Shown here one piece after another: positions 34,254 through 41,961 of a stretch of 64,000 nucleotides of DNA (the stretch's first letter is position 1; the number at the start of each line of letters is the position of its first letter). This stretch comes from Methylopumilus sp026399645 (GTDB taxonomy: Bacteria > Pseudomonadota > Gammaproteobacteria > Burkholderiales > Methylophilaceae). The stretch lies in the NCBI RefSeq assembly GCF_965184065.1, contig NZ_OZ239098.1. The stretch is one strand, 5' to 3'. The notes below the pieces were generated by a model that saw only the letters and a program-made list of their open reading frames with translations, was not told the origin of the DNA and did not search any database. Made by a program: the position numbers and the translations under genes.

Positions 34254-37025
34254 ATGACCGAAGAAAATAAATATCAATTAAATTTACCAGACACGCCATT
34301 TCCGATGCGAGGAGATCTTGCTAAAAGAGAACCTCTTTGGGTTAAGCGCTGGCAGGAATTTAAGCTTTACCAAAAAATTAGACAAAAGAGAAAAGGTGCT
34401 AAGAAATTCATTCTGCATGATGGCCCGCCTTATGCAAACGGAGATATTCATATTGGGCATGCTGTTAATAAAATCTTAAAAGATATTATTGTTAAATCAA
34501 AAACCTTATCTGGGTTTGACGCACCATATGTCCCAGGGTGGGATTGTCATGGACTTCCAATTGAGCTTGTTGTGGAAAAATTGCATGGCAAAGATATTGA
34601 TCCTAAAAAATTTAGAGAGCTATGTCGCGAATATGCAGCAACGCAAGTTGAAAAACAAAAAAATGATTTTATACGTTTAGGCGTATTAGGGGATTGGAAT
34701 CAACCCTACCTCACAATGAATTTTGAAACCGAAGCTGATATCATGAGATCGCTCGGACATATCCATCAAAATGGATACCTCTACCAAGGAAGTAAGCCTG
34801 TTCATTGGTGTGTTGATTGTGGTTCAGCATTAGCTGAGGCTGAAGTGGAGTATGAAGATAAAACTTCACCAACGATTGATGTGGGGTTTAAAGTTACAGA
34901 CGGCGATATTTTAAAAAATATATTTAATGTTAAAGAAGTAAAAGATACATTTGCAGTTATTTGGACAACAACACCTTGGACGCTTCCAGCAAACCAGGCT
35001 GTATGCGTTCATCCTGAATTAAATTACGGTTTATATAGTACTGAAAAAGGTAATCTTATCCTTGCTGAAGATTTGGCTGAAAAAAATCTTACGCATTATG
35101 GCTTTGAGTCTTTTAAGAAATTAGCCTCATGCAAAGGTCAAGCTTTAGAGCATCTCCAACTCAGCCACCCGTTTTATAAAAAAAATGTACCCATCATATG
35201 TGGTGACCACGTTACTCTAGAAGCTGGAACTGGTCTAGTTCATACGGCACCTGCACATGGGCTAGAGGACTATGCGGTTGGTATGCAATATCAATTGCCT
35301 GTAGATAATCCAGTCAACGAAGAAGGAAAGTTTTATTCCTTTGTGGAGCAGTTTGCAGGTGAAAGTATTTGGGAGGCCAATAAAAAAATCATTGAAACAT
35401 TAGACGCGCATCAATGCTTATTTGCTTCTAAGAAATTATCACATAGCTACCCACATTGCTGGCGCCACAAAACACCAGTAATTTTCAGAGCTACACGCCA
35501 ATGGTTTGTTGGCATGAATCAAGAAAATAATAAAAAGACATTACGTGAGAAAGCAAACGAAGCAGTCAGTCATACCACTTTCTATCCTGAATGGGGGAAG
35601 GCGCGCTTAGAGGCTATGATTAAAAATCGTCCTGACTGGTGCGTTTCGCGCCAAAGAAATTGGGGCGTTCCTATGCCACTTTTTGTTCATAAAGAAACTT
35701 ACGAATTACATCCACGTACCCATGAATTAACTGAATTAGTTGCTAAGGAAGTTGAGAGGTCAGGTATCGAAGCTTGGTTTAATTTAGATGCTAAAGCATT
35801 ACTTGGCGAAGATGCTAATCAATATAAAAAAATAAGCGACACATTAGATGTGTGGTTTGATTCAGGAACGACACATGCTTCTGTTCTAAAAAAACGTGAA
35901 GACCTGTCTTATCCAGCTGATCTTTATCTAGAGGGTTCAGATCAACATCGGGGTTGGTTCCAATCAAGCTTACTCACAGGCTGTGCAATCGATGGAAGAG
36001 CACCTTATGAATCACTTCTAACGCATGGTTTCGTTGTTGATGGCAGCGGTCATAAGATGAGCAAATCGAAGGGCAACGTCGTAGCCCCGCAAAAAGTCAT
36101 GGATCAATATGGGGCTGATATTTTAAGATTCTGGGTAGCTTCCACCGACTATTCTGGCGAACTTACTATTTCAGACGAAATTTTAAAGAGAGTTGCTGAA
36201 GGGTATAGGCGTATACGAAATACCTTACGCTTTTTACTAGCCAACCTTGGCGACTTTGATGCTAAAAAAGATTTACTTCCTGTAAAGGAATGGCTATCGA
36301 TAGATCGCTATGCACTGCATTTAACTCATCAGCTTCAAGAACGTATTAAAAAAGACTATGCATCTTATGAGTTTCATTTAGGCATGCAAAAATTTGTAAG
36401 CTTTTGCTCTGAGGATTTGGGTGGATTCTATCTTGATATTTTGAAAGATCGTCTTTATACGTCAGCCGAAAATTCAAAAGCAAGACGAGCTGCGCAAAGT
36501 TCAATCTTTCATATTACTCATTCCTTAATGCGATTGATGGCTCCTGTTCTAAGCTTTACAGCAGATGAAATTTGGCAGATTCTCATGCCACAAAGCGATG
36601 AATTAGTATTTATGGATACATGGTATGACTTACCACCTCACAATTTGGAAGCAAGGGAATTGCTAGCATGGGAGCATATTATTCATGTGCGTGCAATTGC
36701 TAATAAAAAAATTGAAGAGTTACGTGAAAAGGGATTAGTAGGCTCTTCACTTCAGGCTGAGATTGATATCTACGCTTCAGGTGAAATTTATCAATCTTTA
36801 GAGACGCTTCATGAAGATCTTAAGTTTTCGATGATTACTTCGCGTGCAAAACTTCATGAAAGACAAGGCGATCTTCATATTGATGTCTTTGCAAGTGAAA
36901 ATAAAAAATGTGATCGATGCTGGCATTATCGCGAAGAAGTTGGATCGCATCATGAACATCCAGCGATTTGCAATCGATGCATCAGTAATCTTTTTGAAAA
37001 AGGCGAACTAAGGTCGCATGCGTAA
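34254..37025 (+). CDS. ileS: Isoleucyl-tRNA synthetase
   Basis: This class I synthetase of 923 residues has the HIGH motif in DIHIGHAVNK, an editing domain (about 190-400), the KMSKS loop (GHKMSKSKGNVVAP) and a C-terminal zinc knuckle (CDRCWHYREE with CNRCISNL). Length and layout fit the bacterial IleS1 type, sensitive to mupirocin in general. It ends 8 bp inside lspA. I saw no T-box leader, as expected outside Firmicutes. Confidence 0.97.
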   Translation: MTEENKYQLNLPDTPFPMRGDLAKREPLWVKRWQEFKLYQKIRQKRKGAKKFILHDGPPYANGDIHIGHAVNKILKDIIVKSKTLSGFDAPYVPGWDCHGLPIELVVEKLHGKDIDPKKFRELCREYAATQVEKQKNDFIRLGVLGDWNQPYLTMNFETEADIMRSLGHIHQNGYLYQGSKPVHWCVDCGSALAEAEVEYEDKTSPTIDVGFKVTDGDILKNIFNVKEVKDTFAVIWTTTPWTLPANQAVCVHPELNYGLYSTEKGNLILAEDLAEKNLTHYGFESFKKLASCKGQALEHLQLSHPFYKKNVPIICGDHVTLEAGTGLVHTAPAHGLEDYAVGMQYQLPVDNPVNEEGKFYSFVEQFAGESIWEANKKIIETLDAHQCLFASKKLSHSYPHCWRHKTPVIFRATRQWFVGMNQENNKKTLREKANEAVSHTTFYPEWGKARLEAMIKNRPDWCVSRQRNWGVPMPLFVHKETYELHPRTHELTELVAKEVERSGIEAWFNLDAKALLGEDANQYKKISDTLDVWFDSGTTHASVLKKREDLSYPADLYLEGSDQHRGWFQSSLLTGCAIDGRAPYESLLTHGFVVDGSGHKMSKSKGNVVAPQKVMDQYGADILRFWVASTDYSGELTISDEILKRVAEGYRRIRNTLRFLLANLGDFDAKKDLLPVKEWLSIDRYALHLTHQLQERIKKDYASYEFHLGMQKFVSFCSEDLGGFYLDILKDRLYTSAENSKARRAAQSSIFHITHSLMRLMAPVLSFTADEIWQILMPQSDELVFMDTWYDLPPHNLEARELLAWEHIIHVRAIANKKIEELREKGLVGSSLQAEIDIYASGEIYQSLETLHEDLKFSMITSRAKLHERQGDLHIDVFASENKKCDRCWHYREEVGSHHEHPAICNRCISNLFEKGELRSHA

Positions 37026-37485
37026 ATATATTTCGATTGCTTTATCGATTGTTATTCTTGATCTCATATCCAAACAATGGATATTTAATCACTTAGATTT
37101 AGGAAGCGCTTTAGTGGTGAACTCGTTTCTTAATATTGTACATTTTCAAAATACGGGAGCCGCCTTTAGCTTTTTAAGTGAAGCCTCCGGCTGGCAGAGA
37201 TATTTCTTTATAGGTATTTCATTTGCCGCAATTTTTATCATTACCCGATTAATTCATCAGCGTTTAAAACAGCCACTATTGTGTTTAGCACTTTCTTTTA
37301 TTCTTGGTGGAGCCGCAGGTAACTTGTGTGACAGAAGTTATTATGGTTTTGTCATAGATTTCATTTATCTTCACTATGAAGGACTGTATTGGCCAGCATT
37401 TAATGTGGCAGATAGTTTTATTTCGACCGGTGTCGCTTTAATTTTTTATGATGCATTTAAAAACAAAAAACCTTTATTAAGTTAA
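37018..37485 (+). CDS. lspA: Prolipoprotein signal peptidase
   Basis: LspA cleaves lipoprotein signal peptides in the inner membrane. The 155-residue protein has four helices, an FQNTGAAFSFL segment and the catalytic aspartates in NLCDRSYYGFVIDF and FNVADSFI. It overlaps ileS by 8 bp and is the last gene of the series before the copper-type locus. Confidence 0.96.
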   Translation: MRKYISIALSIVILDLISKQWIFNHLDLGSALVVNSFLNIVHFQNTGAAFSFLSEASGWQRYFFIGISFAAIFIITRLIHQRLKQPLLCLALSFILGGAAGNLCDRSYYGFVIDFIYLHYEGLYWPAFNVADSFISTGVALIFYDAFKNKKPLLS

Positions 37486-37543
37486 TCATGTCTGTGAAAA
37501 AGAAATTGATTTAAACTGACAATTCTTGTTAAACTTGATAAAT

Positions 37544-37921
37544 ATGAAAAATGCATATAAAAAAATAGGAAGTTGGATTGCGATTTTTGCAATGCTTTTA
37601 ACATCCTTTATGCCATTAATTTCACACGCAATTGAGTCAAAAAATAATCTTGATAATTTAGAGAAAATTTGTACTTCTCAAGGCGTTAAGTTTGTTTCGA
37701 CGCAAAATCAGAATCCAGATAAAAATCATACAAATATTAATTTGACTCATTGTACTTATTGTTCGACAGCTTCAGACAAGAATTATTTACCAGAACGCGA
37801 TATCCAATTAGGATTGACTTTAATTCCTAGCGCTGCGAAATTTTTCCTAGAATACGAATCACCAATACTTCAGTCCTACTTTAGATCCTCTCACCCTCCT
37901 CAAGCCCCGCCCTCTATTTAA
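37544..37921 (+). CDS. DUF2946 family protein, candidate copper-sensing leader protein
   Basis: This 125-residue protein has an N-terminal hydrophobic segment (about 8-28), a CxxC pair with a preceding His (HCTYC, C70 and C73) and a proline-rich end HPPQAPPSI. DUF2946 proteins commonly head operons for copper uptake. In Bordetella pertussis the DUF2946 protein (CruR) is a regulatory leader whose CxxC senses copper and whose C-terminal RAPP motif stalls the ribosome, controlling the downstream TonB gene. Here the motif reads QAPP with two extra residues. The ATG at 37544 is preferred over an in-frame TTG at 37526. The spacer to the TonB gene (37922-37988) contains alternative hairpins. Regulatory function is inferred by analogy. 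Confidence 0.75.
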   Translation: MKNAYKKIGSWIAIFAMLLTSFMPLISHAIESKNNLDNLEKICTSQGVKFVSTQNQNPDKNHTNINLTHCTYCSTASDKNYLPERDIQLGLTLIPSAAKFFLEYESPILQSYFRSSHPPQAPPSI

Positions 37922-37930
37922 TCTATTTAG

Positions 37931-37951
37931 TTATGCATCATTTGTGCATAA
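37931..37951 (+). other. Upstream hairpin of a possible switch (anti-terminator position)
   Basis: TTATGCA (37931-37937) and TGCATAA (37945-37951) form a perfect 7-bp inverted repeat with a 7-base loop. It begins 9 bp after the DUF2946 stop. Its right arm shares four bases (37945-37948) and its loop shares three (37942-37944) with the next hairpin, so only one can form at a time. Confidence 0.5.
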
Positions 37952-37967
37952 ATTTGCACAATTTTTT
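37942..37967 (+). terminator. Candidate intrinsic terminator/attenuator before the TonB receptor gene
   Basis: TTGTGCA (37942-37948) pairs with TGCACAA (37955-37961) over a 6-base loop, and six Ts follow at 37962-37967. The stem has three G-C pairs, weak but acceptable in this AT-rich sequence. It overlaps the preceding hairpin and sits 21 bp before the TonB gene, where an attenuator is expected. Confidence 0.55.
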
Positions 37968-37988
37968 CTATTTTACGAGATTGATTAA

Positions 37989-40250
37989 ATGCTTATGAGG
38001 AAGATTATTCCTGCTATTTTATATTTATTTGTTATGCCGCTAGCTTTTTCTGGAGAGACATCTGATTTAGTGACCAGTACTGTTACAGTCAAAGATTCTT
38101 TTGTCGATAGCCGTATCATAAAATTTCCAGCTACCGTTGAAACTTATGACAAAAAGCAAATTGAAGAGAGTGTTAACGCTGCAACACCAGCACAGACTTT
38201 AAAATACTTTCCCAGTATTCAAGTGAGGGAGAGATCTATTGGAGATAGAAACGGTATTATTTCGTCAAGAACTATAGGAAGCATATCTAGCGCACAAAGC
38301 ATGCTTTATGCAGATGGCGTCCTTTTATCTAATTTACTTGGGAATTCATTTTCATATCCTCCAAGATGGGGCATGGTAAATCCGGAAGAAATTCAAAGGA
38401 TAAGTATGATGTATGGTCCTTTTTCTTCACTTTATGCTGGAAATTCAATGGGTGGAGTGATCAATATCGAAACACGCATGCCTGAAAGATTAGAAGCTCA
38501 TGCCGGAGTACAAAGTTTTATCCAAAATTTTAAGCTTTATGGCACAGATCAAACCAAGATTGGTAACCGTGAATTTTTTTCTATAGGTAATAAAGTCAAT
38601 GATTTCAGTTTTTGGGCGAGTATGAATAGACTTGAAAATACGGCACAGCCCCTTGATTTTTCGGTTGCCAATCTCAGTTCAACTGCAGCAGGAGGCGCAA
38701 CTCTTGTGACAGGCGCTTATCAGGATAAAGGCATTTCAAATCAGGATAGAGTTATTTTTGGTGCAACAACAATCGATACTTCTATTCAGACAAATGGAAA
38801 ATTTAAAGGTCAGTATGAATTCTTAAATCAATCTAAGCTCACTTATACGATTGGTTTATGGGATCTTGATAGCAGACAGAATGTACAAAGTTATATTAAA
38901 GATATCGACGGCAATTCAATTTACGGTGGAGATGTGAACTTTAATAATAAAAAATATAGTTTAGCAAGAATGAATCCAGCTCAGGCAGAAGCGTTTCACG
39001 TGATGCAATCCATAGATTTTAAATCCAATAATAAAGGTTTTTTTAATTGGCAGATGACGTTATCTGATTATGATTACTCGAAAGACTTAAGTAATCGCTC
39101 AAATTTATCCGGAGCTGACAATACCAATCCTTATATTACGAAAACAGGTCAGATCACCGACCTCTCGGGCACTGGGTGGACAGTATTTGATAGTCGCGTC
39201 ACTTTTCGTCCAAAAGATCATACAATCGATTTAGGCTATCACTTAGATTATAATCATTTAAGGCAGATAGTGAATGCATCCTCTGATTGGATGGGCTCAC
39301 AAAAAGGAGGTTTTACTTCCTTATCCTCAGGCAATACAAAAACTCACGCGATTTATATTCAAGATAAGTGGCAAATATCACCTTTATGGGCTCTCACATT
39401 GGGAGGTCGACAAGAACATTACGAAGCTTATGATGGAATAAATCAAAATACTACAAATATTGCTTCATATGAGGATAGATCAAGAAATACTTTCTCTCCA
39501 AAGGTATCTTTAAGTTTCGAGCCCTTGCCAGCATGGGGGTATAGAGCCGCCTTTGGTAAGGCATATCGATTTCCAACCGTCACAGAGTTATTCCAACAGA
39601 TGACATTAGGTAACACCATTGTTACTAATAATCCAAATTTAAAACCTGAAGAGATTTATTCTGGCGAAATTACAGCAGAACGTCGTTTTGCAAACGGTCT
39701 TGCGAGGGCGAGTCTTTTTAGAGAGGATAGGTATGACGCATTAACCTCTCAAACAAATCTTTCACCAGTTGGGGGTTCAACTTCTTATGTTCAGAATGTA
39801 GATCATGTCAGAATATATGGTATCGAACTAGCAACTGAATGGAAAAATGCAATTGTCCCAAAACTTGATTTGATGGCTAACGCAACTTTAACTGATTCAG
39901 AGATTTTGAAAAATGATGCAGCACCTTCGTATATTAATAAAAAAGTGCCTCGCATCCCAAGGCAGCTTTATAAAGCTGTTGCGACATACCGCATGAACGA
40001 AGATGTTTCAATGAGTTTGGCTGCCAGATATAGCGGACGTCAATTTATAGAATTAAATAATTCAGATATTAATCCAGAGACATATCAAGGTGCTAGCCGA
40101 TTACTATTTGTAGATGCTAAGGCAAATTATAAATTTAAAGACAGATGGACAGCTTCATTGGGAGTAGATAATATTTTTAATGATCAGGCTTATGTTCATC
40201 ATCCACTTTCTCAAAGAACAGGTTATGCGCAAATTAAATTCGATTATTAA
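37989..40250 (+). CDS. TonB-dependent outer-membrane receptor, probably copper-related
   Basis: This 753-residue receptor has a signal peptide (cleaved near AFSG, about residue 18), a plug domain (about 45-165; VETYDKKQIEE, YGPFSSLYAGNSMGGVINIETR) and a beta-barrel ending in an aromatic-terminal strand (YAQIKFDY). TonB receptors import metal complexes or other scarce solutes using energy from TonB-ExbBD. The substrate is not certain. Copper is suggested by the DUF2946 gene upstream and by the similar order in known copper-repressed operons. A lanthanide complex is another possibility for a methylotroph. An in-frame ATG at 37995 is an alternative start. Confidence 0.85.
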   Translation: MLMRKIIPAILYLFVMPLAFSGETSDLVTSTVTVKDSFVDSRIIKFPATVETYDKKQIEESVNAATPAQTLKYFPSIQVRERSIGDRNGIISSRTIGSISSAQSMLYADGVLLSNLLGNSFSYPPRWGMVNPEEIQRISMMYGPFSSLYAGNSMGGVINIETRMPERLEAHAGVQSFIQNFKLYGTDQTKIGNREFFSIGNKVNDFSFWASMNRLENTAQPLDFSVANLSSTAAGGATLVTGAYQDKGISNQDRVIFGATTIDTSIQTNGKFKGQYEFLNQSKLTYTIGLWDLDSRQNVQSYIKDIDGNSIYGGDVNFNNKKYSLARMNPAQAEAFHVMQSIDFKSNNKGFFNWQMTLSDYDYSKDLSNRSNLSGADNTNPYITKTGQITDLSGTGWTVFDSRVTFRPKDHTIDLGYHLDYNHLRQIVNASSDWMGSQKGGFTSLSSGNTKTHAIYIQDKWQISPLWALTLGGRQEHYEAYDGINQNTTNIASYEDRSRNTFSPKVSLSFEPLPAWGYRAAFGKAYRFPTVTELFQQMTLGNTIVTNNPNLKPEEIYSGEITAERRFANGLARASLFREDRYDALTSQTNLSPVGGSTSYVQNVDHVRIYGIELATEWKNAIVPKLDLMANATLTDSEILKNDAAPSYINKKVPRIPRQLYKAVATYRMNEDVSMSLAARYSGRQFIELNNSDINPETYQGASRLLFVDAKANYKFKDRWTASLGVDNIFNDQAYVHHPLSQRTGYAQIKFDY

Positions 40251-41421
40251 GTTTTTTAAAAAAATAATATTTTTACTATTAATTTTATTCTGTGAGACGA
40301 GTTTTTCTCATGAGGGCCATAGTCATGGATCATCTGTTGTAACTTCAGCTTCTTTTGATCAACTAGGTACTTTATGGCGAGTGAGAGAACAGCAAGGATT
40401 TGTTATTGTTGACTCATCGAATGATCAGGGGATTAATTTTTCGAAATCTATAAATGTAAATACTGAACTGCAGAAAATAGGAATATCGGGAGATGCAAAG
40501 CCTAAAATTGCTATTGGCCCCGAAGGAAATATTTATGTCACTTGGACTCAGACTCTTTCAAAGCCTTATACAGGCTACATATGGTTTGCGAGATCAAAAG
40601 ATCGTGGAAAAACTTTTGAATTACCTCAGATTGTTCATCAAGACAAATCAGAAATTACACATCGTTTTGATGCTATCAATGTAAACAAAGATGGACGAAT
40701 TTTTGTAGCATGGGTAGATAAGCGTGATTTAGAAATAGCCAAACTTAAAAACAAAGAAAAAGAATATAAAGGTGCGGCCTTGTATTATGCTGTTTCAGAG
40801 AATTTTGGCGAATCATTTAAAGTCGAGAAAAAAATTGTTGATAGCAGTTGTGAATGCTGCAGAATTGGTTTAGCCAATGATAGTAGAGGAAACGTTATTG
40901 CTATGTGGCGGCAGCTTTATGGTGGAGGTATTAGAGATCATGCAGTAGCTAAGATTGATATGAATGATAATATCGTTGTCAATAGAGCCACATTCGGTGG
41001 TTGGAAAATTGACGCATGTCCTCATCACGGCCCTGCAATATCGAGAGGAGGTGACTGGGGATATCATATGGCTTGGTTTGATGGGGGGGAGAAAGCAGGT
41101 TTATTTTATGGACGAATCGATGGCGATGCTTGGGTAAGTTCACCCGCTAAGAGGTTTGGAAACGCTAACTTTCAGGCAGGCCACCCATCACTATTGAGTA
41201 TTAATGAAAAAGTTTATCTAGCCTGGAAAGAGATCAATGAATCAGGTAATTATATTGTTTTAGCTATTTCAGAAGATGGCGGAAAAAATTGGCTAGAAGT
41301 AAAAAAAATAAAAAAAACTGAAGGTGCTTCAGATTATCCTGAGCTCATTCAATTTAATAACAAAGCCTTTCTTTCTTGGAATACGATTAAAGATGGTTAT
41401 CAGTTAATGGCTCTTGAATAA
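40225..41421 (+). CDS. Secreted sialidase-fold (Asp-box) protein with His- and Cys-rich motifs
   Basis: This 398-residue protein has a signal peptide (hydrophobic about 13-27) followed at once by HEGHSHG (29-35), a likely metal-binding N-terminus. The body is a beta-propeller with four Asp-box-like repeats: SSNDQGINF near 64, SKDRGKTF near 124, SENFGESF near 191 and SEDGGKNW near 349. It also has CECC (209-212) and ACPHHG (264-269), unusual for true sialidases. It is probably not a sialidase. Location after a TonB receptor suggests periplasmic metal or redox handling, which is inferred. The ATG at 40225 overlaps the receptor end by 26 bp; a start at 40180 would be longer but lacks a proper signal peptide start. 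Confidence 0.75.
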   Translation: MRKLNSIIKFFKKIIFLLLILFCETSFSHEGHSHGSSVVTSASFDQLGTLWRVREQQGFVIVDSSNDQGINFSKSINVNTELQKIGISGDAKPKIAIGPEGNIYVTWTQTLSKPYTGYIWFARSKDRGKTFELPQIVHQDKSEITHRFDAINVNKDGRIFVAWVDKRDLEIAKLKNKEKEYKGAALYYAVSENFGESFKVEKKIVDSSCECCRIGLANDSRGNVIAMWRQLYGGGIRDHAVAKIDMNDNIVVNRATFGGWKIDACPHHGPAISRGGDWGYHMAWFDGGEKAGLFYGRIDGDAWVSSPAKRFGNANFQAGHPSLLSINEKVYLAWKEINESGNYIVLAISEDGGKNWLEVKKIKKTEGASDYPELIQFNNKAFLSWNTIKDGYQLMALE

Positions 41422-41426
41422 GTTAT

Positions 41427-41888
41427 ATGAAATTAAAGACTCTTTTATTCCTTTTGTTTTTTTCTCACCTTTCCTTTGCGTATGAATTTATGCCGTTTGA
41501 GATCAATACTAGAAATGTTATTGAGAAGAAATATCTCAACCAGCCTTTAATTATTTCTTTTTGGTCGATTGATTGTCCCTATTGTATAGACGATCTTAAA
41601 AAGCTCGGCAAAGCCCTTAGTAAAAATACAAATGTTAAATTAATCACAGTATGTGTGGACGGAAAAGAGTCCGCTAAAAAAGCTGAAAGAGTTTTAAGTC
41701 AGGCCAATCTACCTAAGCACGAACAATATCAATATGCAGAAGTTGATGAAGATAGACTTAGATACAACATTGATCCGGCATGGTACGGTGAGCTTCCTAG
41801 AACATACTTTTATGATACGGCACATCAAGTCACTCCTTTGAGTGGGAAAATCTCCAACTCATTCCTCGATAAATGGTTTAAAAAATAA
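41427..41888 (+). CDS. Periplasmic thioredoxin-like (TlpA-type) protein
   Basis: This 153-residue protein has a signal peptide (ending near SFAYE, about residue 18) and a thioredoxin-fold domain. The active site reads SIDCPYCIDDL (CPYC), and a GELPRTYFYD segment supplies the cis-Pro loop. It starts 5 bp after the propeller gene, so it is the last gene of the DUF2946-TonB unit. It may keep the cysteines of the neighbouring proteins reduced or reduce Cu(II) complexes. That role is inferred. Confidence 0.8.
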   Translation: MKLKTLLFLLFFSHLSFAYEFMPFEINTRNVIEKKYLNQPLIISFWSIDCPYCIDDLKKLGKALSKNTNVKLITVCVDGKESAKKAERVLSQANLPKHEQYQYAEVDEDRLRYNIDPAWYGELPRTYFYDTAHQVTPLSGKISNSFLDKWFKK

Positions 41889-41901
41889 GTTAATAATCTG
41901 A

Positions 41902-41928
41902 TTGAAATTTATGACTTCATCCCCATAT
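41902..41928 (+). promoter_or_regulatory. Heat-shock (sigma-32, RpoH) promoter of clpB
   Basis: TTGAAA (41902-41907) and CCCCATAT (41921-41928) are 13 bp apart. This closely matches the RpoH consensus (CTTGAA, 13-17 bp, CCCCATnT). It lies 33 bp before the clpB ATG, a classical target of sigma-32. Confidence 0.85.
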
Positions 41929-41961
41929 TAGTAGTATTAGACTAATTGATGAGGAATTAAT

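Noticed and set aside
37506..37534. Sigma-70 promoter before the DUF2946 gene (TTGATT with TTAAAC)
   Set aside because: The -35 is fair but the -10 match is poor; transcription from lspA cannot be excluded.
37526..37543. In-frame TTG start extending the DUF2946 protein by six residues
   Set aside because: TTG without a ribosome binding site, and the ATG at 37544 gives a normal signal-like N-terminus.
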